Origin: an uncultured Planctomycetales bacterium
Lineage (GTDB): Bacteria; Planctomycetota; Planctomycetia; Pirellulales; Thermoguttaceae
DNA: 25,917 nucleotides
Assembly (NCBI GenBank): GCA_937889015.1
Contig: CALARR010000224.1
Location: forward strand, 1 to 25,917
Direction: 5' to 3'
Made by a program: the position numbers and the translations under genes. Positions 14,627 to 23,373 of the stretch are shown piece by piece. The notes under the pieces were generated by a model. The model saw only the letters and a list, made by a program, of their open reading frames with translations, was not told the DNA's origin and ran no database searches. Each line of letters begins with the position of its first letter. The stretch's first letter is position 1.

Positions 14627-15247
14627 CTAGTCGTCCAGATAGCGGACGATGCTCTCCAAGGGGCGCTTCTTGGGGCCTTCGGTCCGCTTGGCGGGATGGC
14701 CCACGGGGATCACGGCCATGAATTCCCCCTGGGGCTCGCCCAGGAAGCTCAGCACCTCGTCCTTGATGAGGAACAGGATTCCCAACCACACCGCCCCCAA
14801 TCCCAGCGACGTGGCGGCCAGCAGCAGGTTCTCCACGGCGGCGGCCGAACTCTGGATCTCCATGGTGCGGAAGAAGTCGCGCGCGGCATCCTTATCCACC
14901 TGGAACAGATCCGAGCCGTGCCGGATGAGGTCGCCCGTGTTGGACACGGCGATCACCACCGGGGCGCTGATGATGCTCCGCGAGGCCATGCGCAGCAGGA
15001 TCGACGAGGGACGCGGAAAGTCGTTGGCCCGACTGGTCACCAGCTCGGCCAACGCGCCGCGTTTCTCCCCTCGCAGCACCAGGAACCGCCACGACTGCTG
15101 ATTGTGGGCCGAAGGCGCGCTGTTGGCGGCCTGCAGCAGGGTCGTCAGGAGCTCGTCGGCCACCGGTTCCGGGGTGAAATGCCGCACGCTGCGGCGACCG
15201 AAGATCGAACGCAGGGTTTCCGTTTCGAAATCGGCAGGCTCAGTCAA
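14627..15247 (-). CDS. Nitroreductase-family FMN oxidoreductase
   Basis: A 206-residue cytoplasmic flavoprotein of the nitroreductase superfamily, which uses NAD(P)H to reduce nitro groups, quinones or similar substrates. Family motifs are clear: IFGRRSVRHFTPEPV at the N-terminus (the RRS phosphate-binding block), the helix AANSAPSAHNQQSWRFLVL, and the C-terminal AATSLGLGAVWLG plus the PVGHPAK strand. The length is typical. The start is TTG at 15247, chosen because AAGGAG lies seven bases upstream and no in-frame ATG precedes the RRS motif. It is divergent from the ATP-grasp gene and convergent with the di-heme gene. The physiological substrate cannot be deduced. Confidence 0.92.
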   Translation of the reverse strand: MTEPADFETETLRSIFGRRSVRHFTPEPVADELLTTLLQAANSAPSAHNQQSWRFLVLRGEKRGALAELVTSRANDFPRPSSILLRMASRSIISAPVVIAVSNTGDLIRHGSDLFQVDKDAARDFFRTMEIQSSAAAVENLLLAATSLGLGAVWLGILFLIKDEVLSFLGEPQGEFMAVIPVGHPAKRTEGPKKRPLESIVRYLDD

Positions 15248-15254
15248 GCGTTTT

Positions 15255-15260
15255 CTCCTT
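15255..15260 (-). promoter_or_regulatory. Shine-Dalgarno deciding the TTG start of the nitroreductase
   Basis: AAGGAG on the minus strand, seven bases before TTG at 15247. Confidence 0.75.
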
Positions 15261-15508
15261 GGAGTTGAGGACCAATATACGCCAATTGGGCCCCGGCATG
15301 AAGCCGACGAGGAGTCTTCCGCTGCTGAGTGGGGTCGTGCCCCCGTCCATTGGTCGCGATGGGCGGCTTGCGCGGCGGTGGCTCAAGGAGCCGTCGCGCG
15401 GCGAGGGCTCGAACCTGGTCGTGACGGAGCGCACTTGCGGTTGGGGTTGGCAGGCATTATGTTGCGTATTCCCCAAGGCGATCCCGTGCAACCGAAGAAT
15501 TGTTGAAA

Positions 15509-16570
15509 ATGATGGACCGAATTCCGCGCCTCAGGCGGCATCTGCATGTGGCCCTGGTCTACAACGGGGATCGAGATGCGGCATCGGACCGGCCCGAGGA
15601 TCGCGGCAGCAGCGCCGACCTGCGGCTGATGATCCGGCGGATGGCCAAGGCCTTGCGGAGCGTTGGTTACCGGGTGACGGTGCTGCCGTTGGCGCGCGAT
15701 CTATCCGCATTCCAGCGCAAACTGCGGCGGCTGAAACCGGACGTGGTCTTCAACCAGTACGACGACGTGGTGCACGGGGCGCTGCACGAGATGCGTCTGC
15801 CGGCGCTGGTGCGGATGATGGGGTTTCCGATCACGGGCTCGCCGGCGCTGGCCATCGGCCTGACGCGTTACAAGCACATGACGGCGAGCCTGCTGCAGGG
15901 GGCGGGGGTGTCCATTCCACCCTGCACGGAACTGCTGGAACGGCTGGGGGACGTAGACCGCCTGCATTGGCAGTTCCCGCTGATCGTCCAGCCGAGCCAC
16001 GAGCATGCCGGCATGGGGTTGGATCGGCATTCGGTGGTGTACTCGAAACGCGCGCTGCGCGGCAAGCTGCGGCAGATCCTCAAGGAATACCGCCAGCCGG
16101 CGCTGGCGCAGGCGTTTCTGGCGGGCCGGGAGTTCAATGTGGGCATCGTGGGCGGGCGCCAGCCGCGCGTCATGCCGCTGGCGGAAGTCGACTACTCGCA
16201 GTTGCCGCCCGAGATCCCGCCGATCATGTCCTACGCGGCGAAGTGGATCGAGACGGCGGAGGAGTACCGCAAGACGTCGGTGATTTGTCCGGCGGTCGTG
16301 GAGCCGGAATTGGCGCGGCAAATCGTGTCCACCGCGCTGCGCGCCTTCCGCGCCGTGGGCACCTGGGGATATGGACGGGTCGACATTCGCTTGGACGAGC
16401 AGCAGCGCCCCTGCGTGCTGGAGGTCAACTGCAATGCGTGCTTGGAGGAAGGGCACGGGCTGGCGCGCCAGGCCGATCGGGCGGGGATCTCGTACGCTCG
16501 GCTTCTGCAGATGGTGGTGAAGGCGGCCTTCGAGGGGCCGCCGCACGACCTGGACATCCCCATGGTCTGA
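15509..16570 (+). CDS. ATP-grasp ligase, D-alanine-D-alanine-ligase-like
   Basis: A 353-residue cytoplasmic ATP-grasp enzyme that should couple ATP cleavage to formation of a carboxylate-amine bond. After HVALVYNGD the order follows Ddl: DVVFNQYDDVVHG, PALVRMMGFPITGSPALAIGLTRYKH (start of the ATP-grasp fold), the ATP-binding strand FPLIVQPSHEHAGMGLD, LAQAFLAGREFNVGIVGG, and the metal-binding end VDIRLDEQQRPCVLEVNCN. True Ddl enzymes have LEVNTLPGMT, whose PGMT loop contacts D-Ala; here the segment is LEVNCNACLEEGHGLARQA, so a different acceptor is likely. The ATG at 15509 (or 15512) follows a weak GAAG. It is convergent, with 17 bp between, with a zinc metallopeptidase gene, a pairing that suggests a peptide-modification module. 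Confidence 0.85.
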   Translation: MMDRIPRLRRHLHVALVYNGDRDAASDRPEDRGSSADLRLMIRRMAKALRSVGYRVTVLPLARDLSAFQRKLRRLKPDVVFNQYDDVVHGALHEMRLPALVRMMGFPITGSPALAIGLTRYKHMTASLLQGAGVSIPPCTELLERLGDVDRLHWQFPLIVQPSHEHAGMGLDRHSVVYSKRALRGKLRQILKEYRQPALAQAFLAGREFNVGIVGGRQPRVMPLAEVDYSQLPPEIPPIMSYAAKWIETAEEYRKTSVICPAVVEPELARQIVSTALRAFRAVGTWGYGRVDIRLDEQQRPCVLEVNCNACLEEGHGLARQADRAGISYARLLQMVVKAAFEGPPHDLDIPMV

Positions 16571-16587
16571 GCGGCAAAGGGGCGGCT

Positions 16588-17625
16588 TCAGCCCATCAAG
16601 CGACCGCAATAGGCGAACTCCACGGCCAGGCCGGTGGCCATGGCCACCACGTCCAGCAGGGCCTGCGTCTCGCGCGAGCGCGAGAGGCTGAGGTCCATCG
16701 CCGCGGCACGATCCTCCAGCTTCTGGAGGATGTTCTTGGCATCGTCGTGGTCGAGGGCCGACCAGCGGACCATCCGCTCCAGGAGTTCTTGCTGGTGTTC
16801 GCGTAAGAATGCACTGGCGGAGAGCGGCGCGCCGCCGCGGACCGCGGGAAACACGGCGCGCAGCTTGTCGTCCACGTAGCCCTGGGCCGCGGCGCGAAAA
16901 TGCTCGGCGCGCTGGCCGTAGTGCTCGGCCACGCGAATATCGATTTCTTTCAACGGACGGACGAGCTTTCCGCCCTTGCGCCGAGGCGGTTGCGGGGCGA
17001 TCTGCCGCATCAGGCGGTCGACGTACTTGAGCTTCTGCAGCGCCGGCCAGAAACGATAGCGCCTCCGCCAGGCCGATCGCGGCGTGAGCCATACGGCGAA
17101 GGTCTCGGCGAAGTCCTCGTCGGGGTGTTTCTGCGCATAGGTCCGGCCGTATTGGCTGGCATGGATGTGCCGCACGAAATTGCGGCTGGCCGGCTCGGGA
17201 TAGAACGTTTCGCGGTAGGGCTTGGAAAAGGGCCCGAAAACCTCGCGCCATTCCGGTTCTTTCCAGAGCCGATAGGCATAGTTGATCGCGTGGCCCGCCT
17301 CATGGCGGAGGAGCATCATGAGCATCAGATCGTCCTCGATCTCGCCCGTCTGCTCCTCTTCGATGCGCGCCAATCGCTTGTCGGCCAGGTAGAACGGAAT
17401 CCCGATGGCCGGCACCCGATCGGGGCAACCCCAGCTATCGGTCAGGTAGAACGTGGGGCGAAAGCAGAGCCCCTTCGCGGCCAGTTCGCGGAGCAACTTC
17501 TTCGTGGGCAACTCGAGGGGCGAGCCTTCGATCGTCAGTTCCAGATCGCAAACGCGCGCGTGCAACAATTCGCACCGCACGGTTTCCCAACTATTGAACG
17601 GTGAAGATTTCCTGGAAGTCGACAT
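16588..17625 (-). CDS. Putative zinc metallopeptidase (HExxH)
   Basis: A 345-residue soluble protein without a signal peptide. The zinc motif is H108-EAG-H112 in MLMMLLRHEAGHAINYAYRL, and the third ligand is probably E174 in PDEDFAETFAVWL. This pattern, with the preceding FYLTDSWGCPDRVPAIGIPF block, matches the bacterial 'putative zinc-binding metallopeptidase' family (PF15887-like), often annotated only as hypothetical. Residues about 195-215 are basic (PPRRKGGKLVRPLKEID), followed by a helical C-terminal region. The start is ambiguous: ATG at 17625 is used because of the MSTSRKS opening, while GTG at 17649 would add eight residues; neither has a good ribosome binding site. It is convergent with the ATP-grasp gene. 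A shared peptide substrate is inference. Confidence 0.8.
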   Translation of the reverse strand: MSTSRKSSPFNSWETVRCELLHARVCDLELTIEGSPLELPTKKLLRELAAKGLCFRPTFYLTDSWGCPDRVPAIGIPFYLADKRLARIEEEQTGEIEDDLMLMMLLRHEAGHAINYAYRLWKEPEWREVFGPFSKPYRETFYPEPASRNFVRHIHASQYGRTYAQKHPDEDFAETFAVWLTPRSAWRRRYRFWPALQKLKYVDRLMRQIAPQPPRRKGGKLVRPLKEIDIRVAEHYGQRAEHFRAAAQGYVDDKLRAVFPAVRGGAPLSASAFLREHQQELLERMVRWSALDHDDAKNILQKLEDRAAAMDLSLSRSRETQALLDVVAMATGLAVEFAYCGRLMG

Positions 17626-17692
17626 GCTGCGCTGGCCGCGCTGGGCCACTGCAAAGCTCTACGTTGAATCTGCTGCGCAAGATCCATGCCGA

Positions 17693-17755
17693 GTCATCCT
17701 GAAGCGCAGCGAAGGATCTCGAACCGGGCGGATTCTCCGCTGCGCTCAGAATGAC
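17693..17755. repeat. 63-bp palindromic repeat (GTCATCCTGA...TCAGAATGAC type)
   Basis: The left arm GTCATCCTGAAGCGCAGCG and the right arm, read on the opposite strand GTCATTCTGAGCGCAGCGG, pair over about 25 bases with three mismatches and one extra base. The core GAAGGATCTCGAACCGGG lies between. I recall this 'GTCATTCTGAGCGAAGCGAAG' hairpin as a dispersed element in several bacterial phyla, so it is probably a REP/MITE-like repeat. Confidence 0.75.
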
Positions 17756-18077
17756 AGACCTCCAAGGCCACTTTCCGCAACAGATGCTACTTGTCTGAGG
17801 TGCATCTTGGAGATTATGTGGGAGGGTGGCAGGGAAATCCACCCCTGCCTCTGGAGGCCTTGGGCCCAACGAGCGACTCAAACGGCACTCTGCTAGCATC
17901 CACAAAGCGTTGCGAAATCGCAGCTTGGGATCTCCGCACGGCCGTGCTTCGCCATGGAGGCGGCGGGGCCGAAATGGGCGCCAAGAGGGGGTGCGGCCCC
18001 CTGAGAGTTGACCGCGCGTGACAGGGGCCGGATACTATCGGGGGTCACAAGAGCCCGGTCGTAGCCCTCTCGCCCGT

Positions 18078-18120
18078 GGCCCTGCGAAACCGGCCTCCCA
18101 TGGGGCGGCCTGGCTGCATC
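18078..18120 (+). repeat. Decayed relative of the 9606-9672 element
   Basis: CGAAACCGG, CTCCC, GGCCTGG and TGCAT align in order and spacing with the centre and right half of the element at 9606-9672, about 33 of 43 bases by eye. It ends about 65 bp before the sulfatase start. Confidence 0.4.
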
Positions 18121-18185
18121 ACTGATCTGACGGCCACGAGACGGCTGCGGTTGTGTTTTTCCTTGCCCCTGGTGGAGTTGAGTCC

Positions 18186-19745
18186 ATGCCTGGCCCACTT
18201 GCGCGACGTTCGTTTCTGACGGCTGCCGGTTCGGTCGCCTGGGCCGCTACGGCAGGCCGCGTGTGCTGCGCCGCGGCGCCCAAGCGATCGGATCGCCTCA
18301 ACGTGCTGTTCCTGATGACCGACGAACAGCATCACCGGTCGCTGTCGATGACGGGCAACCGGTACATCGAGACGCCCAACATGGACCGCATCGGGCGCGA
18401 AGGCGCGTGCTTCGACAATGCCACCTGCGTGACGCCCTATTGCTCGCCGTCGCGCGCTTCGCTCATCACCGGCGTGTATCCGCACCGGCACCGCATCCTG
18501 GTCAACGTCGACGGCCGCCGGCCCGAACAAGCGCCGCTGGCCCAAAACGCCTTCCCCAACACCGAGACGTTGTTGCACGGACAGGGTTACGCCACGGCCC
18601 ATCGCGGCAAGTGGCACCTGGGCAACATCGGCGATTTCGATTGCTACGAGCAGCGCGCCTACGCGGGCGCCAGCAATCCGGAGTTCGGCCGCTGGTTGCA
18701 GCAGCGCGTGCCGAAGGAGCAGTTCGCCAAGCATCGCAGCCCAGGCAAGTATATGGACCGGCCGGTGGAGATGATCCCGGCCGTCGAGCGGGGGTTTCAC
18801 GAGTTCCACAAGGACTTTCAAGGGAAAGCCAACCGCGTGGCCTACATATCGACCATCGGCCGCTCGCTGATCCCGCCCGACTCGCTGCCCGAAACGCGGA
18901 TCACCAACGACGTGCTGGATCTGATCGACCGGCACGCGGACGAGAACTTCATGATCACCGCCTCGTGGAGCCCGCCGCACGACCTGTGGGTCATTCCGGA
19001 GCCGTACTACAGCCTGGTCGATCGGCGGCGGATCGAGTTGCCGGGCACGCCGGACCTGCCCGACTGGGACCGCGAGGGGCCGAGCCGGCGTCTAGGGTCG
19101 CTGGTCGGCGAAGAGGGGCTGCGCGAGTACGCTGCCATCTACCACGGCATGGTCAAGTATATCGACGACCAGTTGGGACGCATCCTGAAGAAGCTCGACG
19201 AGCGCGGTCTGGCCGAGAACACGCTGGTGATCTTCACCACCGACCACGGCGACATGGTCGGGGCGCACGGCTGCGTGGGCAAATCGATCTTCGGGTTCTA
19301 CGACGACCTGGTCCGCATCCCGATGGTCATGCGTGTGCCGGGCCGGATTCGTCCCGGCACACGGCTGAATCAGCCGGTCAGCCAGGTGGATCTCATGCCC
19401 ACGATCCTGGACTACCTGGGCCAGAAGGTGCCGCAACCGATCCACGGCCAATCGCTCCGCCCGCTGCTGGAGGGCCGCTCGACGGCCTGGCGCGACTATG
19501 CCTTCTGCCAGCGCGCCGATGCGGGGCGCATGCTCCGCACCGAGCGCTGGAAGTACTTCTATCGCGGCAAGAACAAGATCGTGGCCCTCTACGATCTGCA
19601 GAACGATCCGCACGAGGACCGCAATCTGGCCGCCGATCCCCGCCATGCGGCCCAGGTCCGCGCCCTGCACGCGCGCCTGTTGCAGGTGATGCAGGCCGAC
19701 GGCGATCCGCTGGCCGAGCGGTTCCCTGCCGACCCGCTGGCCTGA
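18186..19745 (+). CDS. Tat-exported sulfatase
   Basis: A 519-residue sulfatase. The N-terminus MPGPLARRSFLTAAGSVAWA is a twin-arginine signal, so it is exported folded. The core begins RLNVLFLMTDEQHHRSLS with D46 as a metal ligand; the formylglycine site is C86-S-P-S-R90 in TPYCSPSRASLITG; HRGKWHLGNIG carries the conserved Lys/His; and TTDHGDMVGAHG (D353, H354) is the second metal site. The closing LYDLQNDPHEDRNLA is typical of the family. It resembles choline-sulfatase/arylsulfatase-like members more than the iduronate-type enzyme at 1910-3466. The ATG at 18186 has TGGAG about ten bases upstream. It is convergent with the large candidate glycosidase. Unlike the first sulfatase it has no repeat-derived tail. 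The formylglycine-generating enzyme must be encoded elsewhere. Confidence 0.93.
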   Translation: MPGPLARRSFLTAAGSVAWAATAGRVCCAAAPKRSDRLNVLFLMTDEQHHRSLSMTGNRYIETPNMDRIGREGACFDNATCVTPYCSPSRASLITGVYPHRHRILVNVDGRRPEQAPLAQNAFPNTETLLHGQGYATAHRGKWHLGNIGDFDCYEQRAYAGASNPEFGRWLQQRVPKEQFAKHRSPGKYMDRPVEMIPAVERGFHEFHKDFQGKANRVAYISTIGRSLIPPDSLPETRITNDVLDLIDRHADENFMITASWSPPHDLWVIPEPYYSLVDRRRIELPGTPDLPDWDREGPSRRLGSLVGEEGLREYAAIYHGMVKYIDDQLGRILKKLDERGLAENTLVIFTTDHGDMVGAHGCVGKSIFGFYDDLVRIPMVMRVPGRIRPGTRLNQPVSQVDLMPTILDYLGQKVPQPIHGQSLRPLLEGRSTAWRDYAFCQRADAGRMLRTERWKYFYRGKNKIVALYDLQNDPHEDRNLAADPRHAAQVRALHARLLQVMQADGDPLAERFPADPLA

Positions 19746-19769
19746 GGCCAGTCGATTCGCTGCAGGGCG

Positions 19770-19794
19770 CCACTGCTGGCTTGTCCAGCCGTGG
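19770..19794. repeat. Hairpin CCACTGCTGG / CCAGCCGTGG
   Basis: A 10-bp stem with one mismatch and a 5-base loop (CTTGT), 25 bp past the sulfatase stop. I recall the 'CCACTGCTGGCTTG' pattern as a common dispersed hairpin in planctomycete genomes. Confidence 0.55.
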
Positions 19795-19907
19795 GGAGCC
19801 TCGCGTGGGCAGACGATCGAGCGGACAATCGCACGGGTGGACAAGCGGCCCGTGGCTCCCGGCCGGCTCATTGCTTGGCTGCAGTCGCGCGTGGCACGGT
19901 TTCTGGT

Positions 19908-19956
19908 GTAGACCTCCTGGGGCTGCGTCCCACCGGTTCAAGAACCGGTACCACCC
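19908..19956 (-). repeat. ACCGGTTC hairpin repeat, copy 1 (inverted)
   Basis: Read on the minus strand: GGTACCGGTTCTTGAACC, then GGTGGGACGCAGCCCC and AGGAGGTCTA. It matches the units at 24647-24690, 24721-24770 and 24818-24867 in sequence and order. The core ACCGGTTC-N2-GAACCGGT is an 8-bp perfect stem. Confidence 0.8.
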
Positions 19957-19995
19957 AGTGTTTCCGGCCGCCCTCACCCGGCCGCTTCGCGGCCA

Positions 19996-20021
19996 CCCTC
20001 TCCCGCTCGCGCGGGCGAGGG
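19996..20021. repeat. Hairpin CCCTCTCCCGC / GCGGGCGAGGG
   Basis: An 11-bp stem with one mismatch and loop TCGC, preceded directly by GGCCGC-TTC-GCGGCC (19980-19994). The pair resembles the 'CCCTCACCC...CCCTCTCCCGC' dispersed repeat seen in many GC-rich genomes. Confidence 0.6.
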
Positions 20022-20051
20022 AACGGACTACAGCACTTCTACGCAAACCTC

Positions 20052-23000
20052 TCACTCGGGCGTGAGCACGGCCGCGCAAATCAACGCCTGGCCTTCGATC
20101 GGCCTCAGACGCACGCGGAGCGTGCCCGACTGCTCCAGGCGGATGGGCCACGCCAGGGCCACGGCCCGCTGCCGGCCGCCAGCCTCGGCAAACAGGTCCA
20201 CCTTGCGCCGGACTTGCTCCATGGTGACGGGCGTCTTGCGCCAGGTGAGTCTTTCCCAAGTCCGGCCGTCTTGCGTCACCAGCAGGTCGTAGTCGTAGCT
20301 CCGCTGGGACCCGGCAAACCACTGCAACTCGATCCGATCGATGGGCCGCGATGGATCCAGCGGGCACTCGAGCCAGTGCTCCCGGCCTTGGGCCGCCCAA
20401 CGCGTCTTGGGATCGCCGTCCAACGCCTTGGCCGCCGCGTTCTCCTTCGCGCACACGGCCGAGGCCTTCACGGCCTTGGCGTCGATCGTCTGGCCGGGGA
20501 TGCGGACTTCGCAGATCGAGTTCCAATCGTTGGCCTGGCTGCCGCGACAGGCGATCCGCAGGGCGCGCGCCTGAACCGGTTGGAACTGGCACAGGTCAAC
20601 CGGTTCGCCCTTGGGGGCGGCAACGCCCACCGCCACCTCGAACACGCGCTGGCCGGCCTTCTCGCACGACGGCTCCACGAACAGCAGTTGCAGCCGATAC
20701 GTTCCGGCCGGCAGTTGCGTGGTCTGCTTGAAAAGCTTCTCGCGTGGGAAGATCGGGGCGATCGTCAGTTCGATCGGCCCAGGAGAGGTAATGCCCTCGC
20801 GGCAGACCTCCAGCAACGAGGCGTCGAGATTCTGCGGATTGCCCAGCACGGCCGCCGGCGGCAGGGCAAAGGTCGCGCAATCGGTCTCGGCCTGCCCCTG
20901 CGTCTCCCAGATCCGGTGCTGCGGATCGAAGTGGAAGGTGTATTTGCCGCGCGACTGGGCCAGCAGATCGTGCGAGGTGGGCGCATAGCGAATCCGCACC
21001 GGTTCCAGACCCAAGGCCTGTCGCACGCGCTGGTAGTGTGTCAGCCAGCGCGTGTTCATGGTCACGACCAGTCCCTGCTCGCCGCGCGAAATGCCGCCCA
21101 GGCGCGAGAACTCGGCGAACCGCTGCACCACTTCCTCGGGCCGGCACTCGGCAATCGCCTGGCGCGCGGCCTGGACATCGGCGCGGCTCCAGGCGTCGGC
21201 CGCAGCGAGCAGACGCGCCTCGTTGCGGTAGATGTCGCGGATATAGACCTCCAACCCCTGGAAATAGCCGATCCAGTCGCGAGCCGACGGCGTCAGCCGG
21301 GCCTGGTCGATGGCCTGGAGCCGCGCCGCACGGCGCGCGAAGCCGGCCTCCAACTCGGGCGTCATTTCCAGGCGCACATCGACGAAGAAATCGCTCGTCT
21401 CGCGCGCGATGATGGGCATCGTGGTTACCCAGTCGTGCAGATACTCGCCCAAGGCGGCGCCCTGATCGGGCCCGATGCAGTCGACGGCCATCCGGCGACA
21501 CGTGTTGGCCAGGGGCTCGTTCTTGCGGTCTTGCCACACCTGGTTCACCAGGCTCTTGAAATGCAGGTCCAAGGGGCGCGTGGTCCAGTGGATGATGCCG
21601 AACCCGGACGCGCCGCAGCCCATCTCCGCCAGCCGGTCGTGGAATCCGGCATCGGGCGTGTAGGGCCGGCCCACGTAGTTCCCGTCGTCGTGATGGGCCC
21701 AGGCCACCGGCAGCACGGGCCGATGCGCGGCCACGGCGGCCACCTCGGCTCGCCGCTGCGGCGAGCCGAAGACCGAATCGTTGCGCAGCACCGCGGCGTC
21801 CAGGCCGATCAGCAGCACCTCGGCCGGCAGGAACCGATCGGCGGCCGGCAAGAAGGTGAAGTTCCACGAACCCAGCGCCAGGCGCACGTCGCGCCGCCCC
21901 AGCTCGTCCAGGGCGCGGCGCATGGCGGCCACGATTTTCGACTGCGCGAAGAGGTGCTCGGCGTGCCACAACTCGCGCGTGTCGGGACGCGCGGCGCAGG
22001 CCGCGGCGAATTCGTCCTGCCAGGCCTTGGGCATGGCCTCGCGTTTGAACGACATCCAGGGCGTCTTGCCCGTCCGCTGCCAGGCCACCAGGACCGTGAT
22101 CTGGGGATAGACGGCCAGCAGGTCGGCCACCTGGGCCTTGTACAGGGCATAGCCTTCAGGCGTGTCGGGCCGCGGCAGCCACAGTTCGTCGGCCTGGAAC
22201 CGGCTCGCTTCCGGCAGGCGCAGAACAAGCTCCTGCGGGTTGGCCGTGGCCGTGTCGATGTCCACGGCGAAGAACACGTTCATGGCCAGGCGCTGGGCCT
22301 CGGCAAAGACCTCGGCCATCAGGCTCCGCGCGGCCAGCGTGCGTTGCTGGTCGCTTCCCTCGACCGCGGCCCGGCAGCCGAACACCGGCGCGTCGAAGAC
22401 CTCGCCGCCCCACAAGCGGCGCACGTCGTTGACGTGATTGACCGACCAGTCGCGGCCGATGCGTGTCGAACTGAGATAGCCCACCGGCTTCCATTGGCCC
22501 TGGAAGGCGAACCCGGCCATGGGATTGTTGCCATAGGCGTGGACCATCACGCCGTTGAAACCCATCTGCCGGCTGCGCGCGATCCAGTCCTTCCACTGGG
22601 CCGCGTCCCAGGTGGAGCAGCCCGACAGAAAGTTGTGCCAATTGAAGACCACCCGGTCGCGGGCCAGGGGCTGGCCGGCCAGGTCCCAAGCCTCGAACGA
22701 GAAGGCCGTGCGCGTCGGCGGCAGCGTGTCGAAGCTCAGATAGAACCCGCAGCCCAGCCGCTCCAGCAAACGATAGACGCCGTAGGCCAGGCCGCGCGCG
22801 TCGCCGGCCTGAACGCATCCCACCTCCAGCGCTCCCTTGCGCTGATGCGCGACGCGAAAGGCCTCGGCCGGAAGCTGCGCATCCACTTGCAGCAGAATGG
22901 CCTTTCCCTGGGCCGGCAACGAGGCGCGCAGGTCAAAGCGTTCGGCCGGATAGAGCCGGGCCAGGCCGTCGGCCAGGGCTTGGGCCGCCGCGCGTGCCGT

Positions 23001-23108
23001 GGCGGGAGCCTCTGCCGCGAGCACCACGGGAATCGTCTCCGCCAGGCATGGCCGGCCAACAAGGCACGCCACGATCAGCCAGGGGTATACGCAGCGGCGA
23101 GTGTTCAT
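20052..23108 (-). CDS. Candidate glycoside hydrolase with C-terminal F5/8C domain
   Basis: A 1018-residue secreted protein. Residues 1-23 are a signal peptide (VYPWLIVACLVGRPCLA). Residues about 25-140 resemble the small alpha/beta domain found before the catalytic barrel in GH20, GH67 and GH115 enzymes (ARGLAYGVYRLLERLGCGFY). Residues about 150-560 look barrel-like: RVVFNWHNFLSGCSTWD, MGFNGVMVHAYGNNP, NVFFAVDIDTAT, ALGSWNFTFLP, AWAHHDDGNYVGRPY and GIIHWTTRPLD. A helical region follows to about 720, a beta-rich segment to about 860, and an F5/8-type-C (discoidin-like) carbohydrate-binding domain at about 875-1010 (AKALDGDPKTRWAAQ, IELQWFAG). I cannot place the catalytic domain in a numbered family or name catalytic residues. 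AGGGAG lies about twelve bases before the ATG. It is divergent from regulator 2, which may control it. Confidence 0.75.
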   Translation of the reverse strand: MNTRRCVYPWLIVACLVGRPCLAETIPVVLAAEAPATARAAAQALADGLARLYPAERFDLRASLPAQGKAILLQVDAQLPAEAFRVAHQRKGALEVGCVQAGDARGLAYGVYRLLERLGCGFYLSFDTLPPTRTAFSFEAWDLAGQPLARDRVVFNWHNFLSGCSTWDAAQWKDWIARSRQMGFNGVMVHAYGNNPMAGFAFQGQWKPVGYLSSTRIGRDWSVNHVNDVRRLWGGEVFDAPVFGCRAAVEGSDQQRTLAARSLMAEVFAEAQRLAMNVFFAVDIDTATANPQELVLRLPEASRFQADELWLPRPDTPEGYALYKAQVADLLAVYPQITVLVAWQRTGKTPWMSFKREAMPKAWQDEFAAACAARPDTRELWHAEHLFAQSKIVAAMRRALDELGRRDVRLALGSWNFTFLPAADRFLPAEVLLIGLDAAVLRNDSVFGSPQRRAEVAAVAAHRPVLPVAWAHHDDGNYVGRPYTPDAGFHDRLAEMGCGASGFGIIHWTTRPLDLHFKSLVNQVWQDRKNEPLANTCRRMAVDCIGPDQGAALGEYLHDWVTTMPIIARETSDFFVDVRLEMTPELEAGFARRAARLQAIDQARLTPSARDWIGYFQGLEVYIRDIYRNEARLLAAADAWSRADVQAARQAIAECRPEEVVQRFAEFSRLGGISRGEQGLVVTMNTRWLTHYQRVRQALGLEPVRIRYAPTSHDLLAQSRGKYTFHFDPQHRIWETQGQAETDCATFALPPAAVLGNPQNLDASLLEVCREGITSPGPIELTIAPIFPREKLFKQTTQLPAGTYRLQLLFVEPSCEKAGQRVFEVAVGVAAPKGEPVDLCQFQPVQARALRIACRGSQANDWNSICEVRIPGQTIDAKAVKASAVCAKENAAAKALDGDPKTRWAAQGREHWLECPLDPSRPIDRIELQWFAGSQRSYDYDLLVTQDGRTWERLTWRKTPVTMEQVRRKVDLFAEAGGRQRAVALAWPIRLEQSGTLRVRLRPIEGQALICAAVLTPE

Positions 23109-23243
23109 GGGCTGGAAGCTCCCTGTAAGGCACGTCGGGTTGCGCGCAAAGGCGCAGTTTCAACAATGTCGCGCGTCGCGCAGAGGGTCATAGGATGGGG
23201 GCCATGGCCACGCTCGCGCGGCCATGGGATCTTGAGGTTCGCG

Positions 23244-23268
23244 CATGCCCACGACAAGCGTGGGCATG
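23244..23268. repeat. Hairpin CATGCCCACG / CGTGGGCATG
   Basis: A perfect 10-bp stem with loop ACAAG, followed by GGCACCCAACGATG and, 16 bases on, a second GGCACCCTACGATG. I recall the stem as a common dispersed planctomycete hairpin, so it is probably a repeat, not an operator. Confidence 0.6.
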
Positions 23269-23373
23269 GCACCCAACGATGTATGGCACCCTACGATGCC
23301 CGACCGGCCACGATCTGCGCTGGCAAAGCCGATGCACGACACCATGGCCCCATTTTCCCGCAAGGGGGGAGTT

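Larger units (their letters stand above)
17626..18185. other. 560-bp divergent gap with a palindromic repeat
   Basis: It separates the metallopeptidase (minus) and the sulfatase at 18186 (plus). It holds a 63-bp long-hairpin repeat at 17693-17755 and a decayed relative of the 9606-9672 element near 18078-18120. Short frames here have no family resemblance or ribosome binding sites. No promoter stands out. Confidence 0.6.
19746..20051. other. 306-bp convergent gap packed with hairpin repeats
   Basis: Four separate inverted repeats lie between the stop codons of the sulfatase and the candidate glycosidase: 19770-19794, 19932-19949, 19980-19994 and 19996-20021. None has a T-run. No gene is convincing. 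Such a cluster could end transcription from both sides, or may simply be a place where repeats are tolerated. Confidence 0.65.
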
